NCBI RefSeq assembly: GCF_007595705.1
Contig: NZ_NISY01000018.1
Coordinates: 1-64,000, forward strand
Direction of reading: 5' to 3'
DNA from: Streptomyces sp. SAJ15
Lineage (GTDB): Bacteria; Actinomycetota; Actinomycetes; Streptomycetales; Streptomycetaceae
Length of the DNA stretch: 64,000 bases
Shown here: positions 1-8,345 of the stretch, piece by piece
How positions within the stretch are numbered: position 1 is the first letter of the stretch
Layout of the letters: every line of letters begins with the position of its first letter
Translations under genes and position numbers: made by a program
The notes under the pieces: model-generated
What the model was told of the DNA's origin: nothing
Seen by the model: the letters and a program-made list of their open reading frames with translations, nothing else
Databases searched by the model: none

Positions 1-1
1 C

Positions 2-196
2 AACGGCAAGGTCGAACGCTTCAACCGCACCCTGCTGGAGGAGTGGGCCTACGCCCGCCCCTACCACTCAGAGCAAGAACGACGCGCGGCTTTCGGCGAA
101 TGGCTGCACACCTACAATCACCACCGCGGACACACCGCGCTGAAAGGCCAACCACCCGCCAGCCGCGTCCCCAACCTCACAGGGCAATACAGCTAG
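2..196 (+). CDS. IS481-type transposase, C-terminal fragment (5' end outside window)
   Basis: The frame is open from the left edge and gives 64 residues. It begins NGKVERFNRTLLEEW and continues through NHHRGHTALKGQPPASRV, the end of an integrase-core (rve, DDE) domain of the IS481/IS3-like group. The E of KVERF is the usual position of the third catalytic acidic residue. The first two catalytic acids and the HTH lie outside the window. The TAG stop (194-196) directly abuts the stop of the convergent permease at 197. I see no terminal inverted repeat after the stop, so the element end is either lost or inside the coding tail. Whether the rest of the element is intact cannot be judged here. Confidence 0.85.
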   Translation, partial: NGKVERFNRTLLEEWAYARPYHSEQERRAAFGEWLHTYNHHRGHTALKGQPPASRVPNLTGQYS

Positions 197-2152
197 CTAG
201 CCGACGTGGACGCGGGGGCGGCGGTCCCGGTCGGACTCCGCCTCGCGCAGTATCTCGCGGGTGACCGGGGCGATCTCGCCCTGGCCGAAGAGGAAGAAGC
301 GGAGGAAGTTCACGAACGGGTTGCCCTCGGTCCACTCGAAGTAGACGTGCGGGCGGGTGCCGGTCATGTCGCGGGCGTGGATGAGAAGGGCGGCCAGCGC
401 GTTGGGGACGGAGGAGCTCTCCACGGTGAGGACGCGGTAGCGGTCGTGGAGGACCTCGCCGCGGACGGTCAGCCCGGCCTCGAACTCGGACGGGTCCGTC
501 ACGGTGACCTCGATGAAGACGAAGTCCTCGGTGGTCGGGAGGTCGTTGTCGGTGCGGATCTGGTCGATCTTCTCTCGGTACTCGGTGATGTCCCGCTGGT
601 CCGGCTCGTTGGCGATGAACCGCGGGGTGCGGCTGGAGATGTCGCGGATGAACCGCTCGGCCATGTCGTCGAGCTCGACATGCGTCACCCGCAGCTCGAA
701 CGCCCGGCCGAGCCGGGAAAGCAGGGAGATCAGGATGATGCCGGCGATGAAGCAGGCACCGATCTTCACGCCGTCCGGGCGCTCGATGATGTTGACGACC
801 GTGGTGTAGAGGAAGACGGCGGAGATCACGCCGAACCCGATCGTCCAGCCGCGCTGCCCGGCCTTGCGGGCGGCGATGGTCACGGCGATGGCCGCGGAGC
901 AGATCAGGACCAGGACACCGGTCGCGTAGGCCCCGCCCTGGGCGTCCACGTCCGCGTCGAAGATCCAGGTCACGAGGAACGCGACCAGCGTGAAGACGAT
1001 CACCATGGGGCGCACCGCGCGGGCCCAGTGCGGCGCCATGCCGTACTTGGGCAGGTAGCGGGGCATCAGGTTGAGCAGGCCGGCCATGGCGGACGCGCCC
1101 GCGAACCACAGGATCAGGATGGTCGACACGTCGTAGACCGTGCCGAAGCCGCTGCCCAGGTACTCGTGGGCGAGGTAGGCGAGAGCGCGGCCGTTGGCGC
1201 TGCCGCCCGACTCGAACTCCTCGTGCGGGATGAGAACGGTCGTGATGAAGCTCGTGCAGATCAGGAACACGCTCATGATCAGCGCGGCCGTGGTCAGCAG
1301 CTTCTTCGTGTCGCGGATACGGCCCGCGGGCTTCGCCTCCGTGTCACCCGGGTCGCCCTGCACGTGCGGCATGACCGCCACACCCGTCTCGAAGCCTGAC
1401 AGGCCGAGCGCCAGCTTCGGGAAGACGATCAGCGCCACGCCGATCATGACGAAGACGTTGCCGTGCTCCTGGGTCAGAGCGGCGGTCCAGTCGGTGACGA
1501 CATGGCCCTCGGTCAAGACGTGCCACACGCCGGTGACCACCACGACCGCGTTCAACGCGAGATAGACCCCGACGAGCGCCACGGCGACGCCGATCGCCTC
1601 CAGGAAGCCCTTGAGGAACACCGCCCCGAGCAGCGCGATCAGGACCATGGTGATCAGCACCTGCTTGTCGTGCAGGGCCGACTCCAGGTGCGGGTTCTCC
1701 ACCAGATGGGTCGAGGCGTCCGCCGCCGACAGCGTGATGGTGATGAGGAAGTCGGTCGCGGCGAAACCCAGAAGGGTCAGGACGAAGAGCTTGCCCTTCC
1801 AGAACGACAGCAGCCGCGACAGCATCGCGATCGATCCCTCGCCGCGCGGGCTCTCCTCCGCCACCCGCCGATAGACCGGCAGCGCGCCCGCCAGCGTCAC
1901 GATCACGAGCACGATCGTCGCGATGGGGGAGAGCAGGCCGGCGGCCAGAGCGGCGATACCCGGCTGGTAACCGAGGGTCGAGAAGTAGTCGACACCGGTC
2001 AGGCACATGACCCGCCACCACCGCTGCCCCTGGTGCGCGGCCTCCGGGGCGCTCTCCACGGGGCGCGAGGGTTTGCCCTTGCCCATGTCGGACAGGCCCT
2101 CCAGCATCCACGCCCGCAATCGGGTGGTACGAGAGTTGTTCGTGGTGCCCAT
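197..2152 (-). CDS. APC-superfamily permease with C-terminal hydrophilic domain
   Basis: A 651-residue integral membrane protein of the amino acid/polyamine/organocation type. The N-terminal motif around residues 48-66 (CLTGVDYFSTLGYQPGIA) matches the first discontinuous helix of APC carriers. About 12 hydrophobic segments follow to about residue 480, then about 170 soluble residues (HVELDDMAERFIRDIS onward) predicted to be cytoplasmic. The substrate cannot be told from sequence; amino acids are the default, and some APC proteins carry potassium. The ATG start at 2152 has AGGA a few bases upstream. The gene stands alone and ends exactly where the transposase fragment ends. Its C-terminus (RPRVHVG) may therefore have been altered by that insertion, although the length is normal for the family. 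Confidence 0.8.
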   Translation of the reverse strand: MGTTNNSRTTRLRAWMLEGLSDMGKGKPSRPVESAPEAAHQGQRWWRVMCLTGVDYFSTLGYQPGIAALAAGLLSPIATIVLVIVTLAGALPVYRRVAEESPRGEGSIAMLSRLLSFWKGKLFVLTLLGFAATDFLITITLSAADASTHLVENPHLESALHDKQVLITMVLIALLGAVFLKGFLEAIGVAVALVGVYLALNAVVVVTGVWHVLTEGHVVTDWTAALTQEHGNVFVMIGVALIVFPKLALGLSGFETGVAVMPHVQGDPGDTEAKPAGRIRDTKKLLTTAALIMSVFLICTSFITTVLIPHEEFESGGSANGRALAYLAHEYLGSGFGTVYDVSTILILWFAGASAMAGLLNLMPRYLPKYGMAPHWARAVRPMVIVFTLVAFLVTWIFDADVDAQGGAYATGVLVLICSAAIAVTIAARKAGQRGWTIGFGVISAVFLYTTVVNIIERPDGVKIGACFIAGIILISLLSRLGRAFELRVTHVELDDMAERFIRDISSRTPRFIANEPDQRDITEYREKIDQIRTDNDLPTTEDFVFIEVTVTDPSEFEAGLTVRGEVLHDRYRVLTVESSSVPNALAALLIHARDMTGTRPHVYFEWTEGNPFVNFLRFFLFGQGEIAPVTREILREAESDRDRRPRVHVG

Positions 2153-2505
2153 CGGATGTCCTGGGTGTTCGTAGGCGATCGTTTCCGGCCATCACGCGGA
2201 CGGCCGGGCAAGCCTAAGCAGAGCACCCGTCGCAGACCTCAGGTCCGGCGTCAGGAAAGCGTCAAGATGGCTCGGACGGGCGTCGGATACGTCACACCAT
2301 CGGTTCGGCGTTCATCTGTCCGTGCGCTCGACGGTCCCGCGAGCGAAGGGGCGGCGGGCCGGTGTCCGGGTTCGGGAACTGTCGGGTGGTCTGCCTGTCC
2401 CGTACTGTGCGGTAGCAAGGGGGGTGCCGTCGCTGTCGGCAGCGCGTCACGAGGCGTGGGGTCCGTTGGCGGCGGCAGCCACGAACACGACCACAGGGGG
2501 GTCTG
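2153..2505. promoter_or_regulatory. Divergent intergenic region, permease / HAF-type gene
   Basis: About 350 bases with no convincing gene. It must hold the promoters of the permease (leftward) and of the secreted protein (rightward). A perfect 11-bp palindrome, GACCTCAGGTC, lies at 2235-2245, about 85 bases upstream of the permease start, and could be an operator. The run AGGGGGG at 2495-2501 is the ribosome binding site of the rightward gene. No riboswitch-like structure was recognised. Confidence 0.35.
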
Positions 2506-3654
2506 GTGTTACGTGCGATGGCGAGTGCGGCTCTGGCGGGAGCGCTGGTGCTGGTTCCTGGTCCGGCCGCCCAGGCGGACGCGGGCGCCGTGGTGGGGAA
2601 GGTGATGCACCAGCTGAAGGGGCCCGAGGGCTATCCGACAACAGGAGCGCATTTGCTGAACAACGCCGGCCAGGTCGTCGGCACCGCTCAGGGCGCTCAG
2701 GGCCCGATCCTCAACCTCCGGTGGGAGGCCGACGGGTCGTTCACACGGCTGGCTGACCTCGGGGGCCTCGCACACGGCACGGCTATGCACGCCGAAGCTC
2801 TCAACGATCACGGGGTCATCGCGGGCCACGCTTACACCCCCGATCTGAGACAGCATGCCGCGACCTGGGACGCGACCGGCGCGATCCGGCGTCTGGAGGA
2901 GCCGGCCGACTTCCTGGAGAGCGCGGCCACGGACATCAACGACAGTGGTGTCGCCGTGGGGTACGTCGGCAGGTACAGCACGAACCGCGCGGTCCGCTGG
3001 GACCGTGACGGACGGGCGACTTTCCTGGAGGAGCTGCCCGACGCCCTGCGCAGCCACGTCTATCGCATCAACGACAACGGCGAGGCCATCGGCGAGATCG
3101 CCTTTTCCATGTACCACTCGGTCGGGGTGCGCTGGGACGCCGAGGGCAAGCTCAAGGTCCTCAAGAGCAAGGACGGACCGGCTGGCGGGTCGGACATCAA
3201 CAACCGCGGCACGATCGCCGGCGTGTCGTTCGACCCGGCCACCCACACGTACGTGGCCGCCCGGGCACTGCGGTGCTGCGACTTCCGCCCGATGCAGGGC
3301 GCGAGCCCCGACAGCCGGATCATCGACGTCAACAACCGCGACGTCTTCCTCGGCAGCAACAAGATCGACGGCAAGGTCGAGACCGTACGCTGGGACAACA
3401 CCGGCGGTATGACCGTCCTGCGACCCGCCCCGGGTACCACGGACAAGTCCGTGTATCAGCTGAACGACGCCGGTGTCGCGGTCGGGAGCTCGGACCGTCA
3501 TGCCGCCTACTGGGATGCCAGCGGCGTGGGACAGCACCTGCCGGTCGAGTCCGACATCCGGCAGTCCTATGGCACCGCGATCAACAACAGTGGTCACGTC
3601 CTCGGTATGACCGTGGACTGGGACGGGATACGCCTCGCCACAGTGTGGAAATAG
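2506..3654 (+). CDS. Secreted HAF-type repeat protein, paralogue 1 (TTA at codon 2)
   Basis: 382 residues. The N-terminus (MLRAMASAALAGALVLVPG then AQADA) is a Sec signal peptide with a likely cut near residue 26. The rest is a series of about 45-residue repeats with the pattern (I/L)N(D/N)xGxxxG...W, for example INDSGVAVG, INNRGTIAG and LNDAGVAVG. This is the pattern of the extracellular HAF repeat family, probably forming a beta-propeller. Function is unknown. The GTG start at 2506 is chosen because AGGGGGG sits 4 bases upstream and an arginine-bearing signal-peptide n-region results; the internal ATG at 2518 would remove the arginine. The second codon is TTA (2509-2511), the rare leucine codon read by bldA tRNA in Streptomyces. 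The next gene is a tandem paralogue. Confidence 0.8.
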   Translation: MLRAMASAALAGALVLVPGPAAQADAGAVVGKVMHQLKGPEGYPTTGAHLLNNAGQVVGTAQGAQGPILNLRWEADGSFTRLADLGGLAHGTAMHAEALNDHGVIAGHAYTPDLRQHAATWDATGAIRRLEEPADFLESAATDINDSGVAVGYVGRYSTNRAVRWDRDGRATFLEELPDALRSHVYRINDNGEAIGEIAFSMYHSVGVRWDAEGKLKVLKSKDGPAGGSDINNRGTIAGVSFDPATHTYVAARALRCCDFRPMQGASPDSRIIDVNNRDVFLGSNKIDGKVETVRWDNTGGMTVLRPAPGTTDKSVYQLNDAGVAVGSSDRHAAYWDASGVGQHLPVESDIRQSYGTAINNSGHVLGMTVDWDGIRLATVWK

Positions 3655-3835
3655 GGCGCCCGGGCACTACTGATGCCGTGACGAGCAGCGCCCGGCCGGA
3701 GTAAGGCCCATGGCCGCCGGATCGGCCTTCCCACAGTCCACGGCCCGGTAACGGACCTCCGGCCCGTGCGAGCGCAGCCGCGAAGGTGTTTCGTGAAACT
3801 TGAGTCACATGCTGTCGGAGAAGAGGCGGAGTTCA

Positions 3836-4981
3836 GTGTTACGTGCTGTGACGAAGGCAGGGCTGGCGGCTGTCCTGGTGGTCTCATCGGGGACCGCGGG
3901 GCAGGCTGCGGAGAGCGGCGCGTCGGCCGGCCGGGTGATGTACGAGCTGCCGGTGCCCGACGGGTACGGGGATTCCCACGCCGAGCTGTTCGGCAACTCC
4001 GGCCACGCTGCCGGGTGGGCCCGTGACAGTCAGGGAGAGCTCAGACACATACGCTGGAACCCCGACGGATCCTCGGTCGCCCTGGTAGGTCTCGGCGGGA
4101 ACTGGGACATGTTGAAGGCCGTGAACGACGACGGGATCGTCGCTGGTGTCTCCAGCACGAGCGACACCGTCAGCCACGCCGTAACCTGGGACGCCTCGGG
4201 CGTACCGAAGCGCCTTCGGGAGCCGGAAGGCTACCTGGCGAGCAACGCCGAGGACATCAACAACGCCCACGTCGCAGTCGGTTTCGCTTCGATCGACAAC
4301 ACCGCCTGGGCGGTGCGATGGGAGCGGGACGGCGCGCCGGCCTTCCTGGAGAAACTGCCGCACTCGAGCGGCAGCTCCGCCTCCCGTATCAACGACAACG
4401 GCGAAGTCATCGGCAAGGCGTGGTTCAGGGGCGGCACTGAGGTGGCGGTGCGCTGGGACGCCGCTGGCAAGGCCATGAACCTCGGCATCAAGGGACAGGC
4501 CGCTGTGGCCGCCGACATCAACAACCGCGGCACCGTGGCGGGCCAGGCCTTCGACCTGGCTTCCGAAAAGCACTACGCCGCGCGTGCGCTGCGCTGCTGC
4601 GTCTTTCGCGCCATGGATGGCCCGAGTGAGAACGGCTGGCTGTTCGATGTGAACAATCGCGATGTCTTCCTCGGCAGCGCCACCGTCGACGGCCGTCCCG
4701 AGAACGTGCGATGGGATGGCAACGGCCTCGTCGTCCTGCGGCCCGTTCCCGGGACCACAGAGTCCACGGTGACCTCACTCAACGACACAGGCCTCTCCGT
4801 GGGCAGTTCAGGCCGCCGCGCGGCGATCTGGGACGCGAGCGGGCAGGGCACCCACCTTCCGGACGAGAAACCCGGCGACATCACAACGAGCTCCCATGCC
4901 CTTCTGATCAACAACGCGGGCCAGATCCTCGGTGATCGGAACACGATGAACGGACCGCGTCGCGCTGTGGTCTGGCGCTGA
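3836..4981 (+). CDS. Secreted HAF-type repeat protein, paralogue 2 (TTA at codon 2)
   Basis: 381 residues, collinear with the preceding gene along its whole length. Shared blocks include ALRCC, (D/N)VNNRDVFLGS, and RPxPGTT. It has a signal peptide (MLRAVTKAGLAAVLVVSSG) and the same HAF-type repeats. The GTG at 3836 is preferred over an upstream in-frame codon at 3800. It follows GAGGCGGAG and aligns exactly with the start of paralogue 1: both genes begin GTG TTA CGT GC. Conservation of TTA as the second codon in both copies suggests shared bldA-dependent translation. About 180 bases separate the two genes, so each probably has its own promoter. Role unknown; an extracellular binding or developmental function is only a guess. 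Confidence 0.8.
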   Translation: MLRAVTKAGLAAVLVVSSGTAGQAAESGASAGRVMYELPVPDGYGDSHAELFGNSGHAAGWARDSQGELRHIRWNPDGSSVALVGLGGNWDMLKAVNDDGIVAGVSSTSDTVSHAVTWDASGVPKRLREPEGYLASNAEDINNAHVAVGFASIDNTAWAVRWERDGAPAFLEKLPHSSGSSASRINDNGEVIGKAWFRGGTEVAVRWDAAGKAMNLGIKGQAAVAADINNRGTVAGQAFDLASEKHYAARALRCCVFRAMDGPSENGWLFDVNNRDVFLGSATVDGRPENVRWDGNGLVVLRPVPGTTESTVTSLNDTGLSVGSSGRRAAIWDASGQGTHLPDEKPGDITTSSHALLINNAGQILGDRNTMNGPRRAVVWR

Positions 4982-5088
4982 ACGGCCGGCGGCACTCTGG
5001 CCGCCCCCCTTCGCTGGCATCAATCCGTTCGTCCAGGTGATGGAGGAGTTCGTGAGCGGGGCACCGGGGTCTGATGTAATCGTCCCCG

Positions 5089-5113
5089 GGTGATCCCCGG
5101 AGCTGGGATCACC
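5089..5113. promoter_or_regulatory. Inverted repeat upstream of the kinase gene
   Basis: GGTGATCCC (5089-5097) and GGGATCACC (5105-5113) form perfect 9-bp arms with a 7-base spacer. A further direct copy, GGATCACCGG, follows at about 5121. The structure lies 29 bases before the TTG start of the kinase gene, so it could be an operator or a 5' leader hairpin. Confidence 0.4.
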
Positions 5114-5141
5114 GGAGGCAGGATCACCGGCTGGGGGGACG

Positions 5142-8100
5142 TTGGAAGAGCTGGGCGCCGCAGACCCGCGGCAGGTGGGGCGCTACCGGATCCTCGCGCG
5201 CCTCGGCGCGGGCGGCATGGGCCGGGTGTATCTGGGCCGTTCCACCAGCGGCCGCATGGTCGCCGTGAAGGTGGTGCGCGCCGAACTCGCGGAGGACCCC
5301 GACTTCCGGCGCCGGTTCGCCCGGGAGGTCGAGGCGGCCCGACGGGTGACCGGGTTCTTCACCGCGGCGGTCGTCGACGCCGACCCCGAGGGCTCCCCCG
5401 CCTGGCTCGCCACCGCCTACGTCCCCGGCCTGCCGCTCGACGCGGCGATCCGTGCTCACGGGGCGTGGCCCCGACGGTCGTTACTCGTCCTGGGGGCCGG
5501 CCTGGTCGAGGCGCTGGAGGCCATTCACGCCACGGGGCTGATCCACCGGGACCTGAAGCCGTCGAACGTGCTGATCGCCGCCGACGGTCCGCGTGTCATC
5601 GACTTCGGCATCTCCATCGCCACGGAGGCGAGCGTCCTCACCCGGACGGGCATGGTGATCGGCACGCCCGGCTTCATGTCGCCCGAGCAGGTGACGGGGC
5701 GACAGATAGGCCCCGCCAGCGATGTGTTCTCGCTCGGCGCGGTCCTCGCCTTCGCCGGAACGGGTGCGCCGCCGTTCGGTATCGGATCGCCGCACTCGGT
5801 GAACTTCCGCGCCGTGTACGAGGCCCCCGACCTCCAAAGGCTGCCCGCAGACACCGACTTCATCGGCCGGTGTCTGGAGAAGGACCCCCGCGATCGGCCC
5901 ACGGTGCCGGAACTCCTCGCGGAGTACGCCCGGTTGCTCGGCGAGTCGGATGGACAGACCTACGGGGGCGGGCTGCCCAAGGAGACCGCCTGGCTGCCGG
6001 AGGCGGTGGCCTTGGCGGTCACCCGCCCGGCCGGTTCCGGTGCCTCGCCTGCGGACGCGCCGGCGGGCGCGCCGGCGGACACCCCGGGCGGTGCGGACGG
6101 TGCCGAGGCTGCCGGCGCGGAGGGCGGTGCCGGGTCGGCCCCCACTCCGCCCGACCCCCGGGACGCCCTGGCCAAGAAGCCCACGCCGGCCCCGGCCATG
6201 CCCGCCACGCCGGCCCCCGTCACGCCCGCCATGCCGGTCCCGACCAGGCCCGCCGTGACGCCGGCCGCACCGCTGCCGCCTCCGCCGCTGCCCTCGACCT
6301 CACCGCCCGTACCGACGCGGCCACCGGACCGGACGCCGGACCTGGCACCGGAGCGGAGTCCGGCCCCGGCCTTCCGCCCGGCGGCCGCCGCGACGCCCCC
6401 GCAGCACCTCGTTGGTGAGTCGGCCCTCGCCTCCCCGTGGACGCCCGCCTCTCCCGCCGCCACCCCCGGCCGTCCCGCCGCCCGCCCGGGCGGCCGGGCC
6501 CGGGCTCACCGCATCGTCGCGATCGCCGTCGCGGCGGTGCTGGTCGGCGGCGGCATCAGCGCCCTCGTCGTCAACCTGGGCAAGGACAAGAACAACAACA
6601 CCGGTACCGGGAAAAGCAGAGGGTCGAGCTCGCCCTCCGGCGACACCACCCCCGCCGCCGGCTTCGACGCCGCCGTCGACACGGTGGTCAACCCCTCCTC
6701 GAAGAAGGGCGGCACGCTCCGCCTCGCGACCGCCATCGACGCCGACTCCTGGGACCCGGCCCGCGCCTACTACGGCTGGGTCTGGAACATGCAGCGGCTC
6801 TACAGCCGCACGCTGCTCACCTACGACGCCAAGCCCGGCGCGAAGGGCCTCGAGCTCGTCCCGGACCTGGCCGAGGCGCAGCCCGACGTGTCGCCCGACG
6901 GAAAGACGTACACCGTCAGGATCAAGTCCGGGCTGACGTTCGAGGACGGCACGCCCATCACCTCCCAGGACGTCAAGTACGCGATCGAACGGACCTTCGC
7001 GCTGGACGTCATCGACGGTGGACCCACCTATCTCATGGAGCTTCTGGACCAGGGCCAGAACTACCGGGGCCCGTACAAGGACAGCGGCGGCACCGGTCTG
7101 AAGTCGGTCGAGGCGCCGGACGAGCGGACACTCGTCTTCCGTCTCGACGCGCCCGACTCGCGGTTCCCGCACCTGCTGGCCATGGGCGCGACCGCCCCGG
7201 TGCCCAAGTCCAAGGACACCGGCGCCCGTTACGGCTTGAAGCCGGTCGCGTCGGGGCCGTACCGGTTCGACTCGTACAGCCCGGGCAAGTCGCTCGTCCT
7301 GGTGCGCAACCCCCGCTGGAACCCAGCGACCGACCCGGTGCGCAAGGCGCTGCCCGACCGCATCGAGCTGACCGTCTCCGCCGCCCCGGAGCAGGTGGCC
7401 GCGCACCTCATGGCGGGCACCGCCGACTTGGACGCGTCACAGGCCGGCCTGCCCCCGGCCGCCTCCGCCAAGCTCATGGCCGACCCGAAACTGAAGGCCA
7501 ACGCGGACGCCCCCTTCTCGGGCGTGATCCGAACCGTCGCGATGGTGTCCAACACGGCACCCTTCGACAACAAGCACTGCCGCAAGGCCGTCCTGTACGC
7601 GGCCGACACCACCGCCCTCCAGACCGCGCAGGGCGGTCCGACCACGGGCACCCGCCACGGCAACATGCTGCCCCCGACCGTTCCGGGCAGCGATGCCTAC
7701 GACCCCTTCGACCTCACCACGGGCAAGCCCCGGCTCGCGAAGGCCAAGGAGGAGCTCGTCGCCTGCGGACGCCCGAACGGCTTCACCACCAAGCTCGTCG
7801 TACGCAACAACAGGCCCAAGGACGTGGCCTCCGCCGAGGTGCTCCAGCAGGCTCTGAAGGCCGCGGGCATCCAGGTCGAGATCGAACAGCTGGAGTTCAG
7901 GACGTACCTCGACACCGTCGGCAACCCCAGCGCGGTCGAGAAGAAGGGCTACGGCCTCATCATGACCAACTGGGGCTCCGACTTCCCCCACGGATCCGGC
8001 TTCCTGCCGCCGCTGGCCGACGGCCGCCTGATCCTCCCGAGTGGCAACACCAACCACGCCCAGGTCGACGAGCCGGCGATCAACACCCTGTTCGACCAGG

Positions 8101-8315
8101 CGACGGCGGAGACCGACCCCGACAAGGTGACCGAGCTCTACCGCAACCTCAACCACAAACTCACCGACGGCGCCCATTACCTCCCGGTCGTCGCCGTGAG
8201 ATCCCTCAACTACCGCAACCCCCGCCTCACCAATGTGTACGTCAGCCGGGCCTACGGCATGGTCGACGTCCAGGCGGTCGGGGTCGACGGGGGCGACGGG
8301 GGCGACGCGGGCTGA
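5142..8315 (+). CDS. Ser/Thr protein kinase fused to family 5 solute-binding domain
   Basis: 1057 residues. The kinase domain (about 14-272) has the glycine loop LGAGGMGRVY, Lys43, HRDLKPSN (135-142), DFG (154-156) and GTPGFMSPEQ, so it should be active. A Pro/Ala-rich linker runs to about 455, then one membrane helix (about 457-478, IVAIAVAAVLVGGGISALVV). An extracellular domain of about 530 residues starts at KKGGTLRLATAIDADSWDP and is an OppA/DppA-type SBP_bac_5 fold (TFEDGTPITSQDVKYAIERT, ASGPYRFDSY). The layout suggests a receptor kinase sensing peptides or similar solutes; ligand binding is inferred. The TTG start follows GGGGGG and gives the usual N-terminus of actinobacterial kinases. 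Leu114 is encoded by TTA (5481-5483). No transporter genes adjoin it. Its binding domain resembles the importer protein at the right end of the window. Confidence 0.88.
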   Translation: MEELGAADPRQVGRYRILARLGAGGMGRVYLGRSTSGRMVAVKVVRAELAEDPDFRRRFAREVEAARRVTGFFTAAVVDADPEGSPAWLATAYVPGLPLDAAIRAHGAWPRRSLLVLGAGLVEALEAIHATGLIHRDLKPSNVLIAADGPRVIDFGISIATEASVLTRTGMVIGTPGFMSPEQVTGRQIGPASDVFSLGAVLAFAGTGAPPFGIGSPHSVNFRAVYEAPDLQRLPADTDFIGRCLEKDPRDRPTVPELLAEYARLLGESDGQTYGGGLPKETAWLPEAVALAVTRPAGSGASPADAPAGAPADTPGGADGAEAAGAEGGAGSAPTPPDPRDALAKKPTPAPAMPATPAPVTPAMPVPTRPAVTPAAPLPPPPLPSTSPPVPTRPPDRTPDLAPERSPAPAFRPAAAATPPQHLVGESALASPWTPASPAATPGRPAARPGGRARAHRIVAIAVAAVLVGGGISALVVNLGKDKNNNTGTGKSRGSSSPSGDTTPAAGFDAAVDTVVNPSSKKGGTLRLATAIDADSWDPARAYYGWVWNMQRLYSRTLLTYDAKPGAKGLELVPDLAEAQPDVSPDGKTYTVRIKSGLTFEDGTPITSQDVKYAIERTFALDVIDGGPTYLMELLDQGQNYRGPYKDSGGTGLKSVEAPDERTLVFRLDAPDSRFPHLLAMGATAPVPKSKDTGARYGLKPVASGPYRFDSYSPGKSLVLVRNPRWNPATDPVRKALPDRIELTVSAAPEQVAAHLMAGTADLDASQAGLPPAASAKLMADPKLKANADAPFSGVIRTVAMVSNTAPFDNKHCRKAVLYAADTTALQTAQGGPTTGTRHGNMLPPTVPGSDAYDPFDLTTGKPRLAKAKEELVACGRPNGFTTKLVVRNNRPKDVASAEVLQQALKAAGIQVEIEQLEFRTYLDTVGNPSAVEKKGYGLIMTNWGSDFPHGSGFLPPLADGRLILPSGNTNHAQVDEPAINTLFDQATAETDPDKVTELYRNLNHKLTDGAHYLPVVAVRSLNYRNPRLTNVYVSRAYGMVDVQAVGVDGGDGGDAG

Positions 8316-8345
8316 GCCCTGCCGACGGCCGTCCTTCGCCGCGTG

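Noticed and set aside
191..200. AGCTAGCTAG as an IS terminal repeat or integration site
   Set aside because: The short palindrome arises from the two abutting stop codons and has no matching copy in view.
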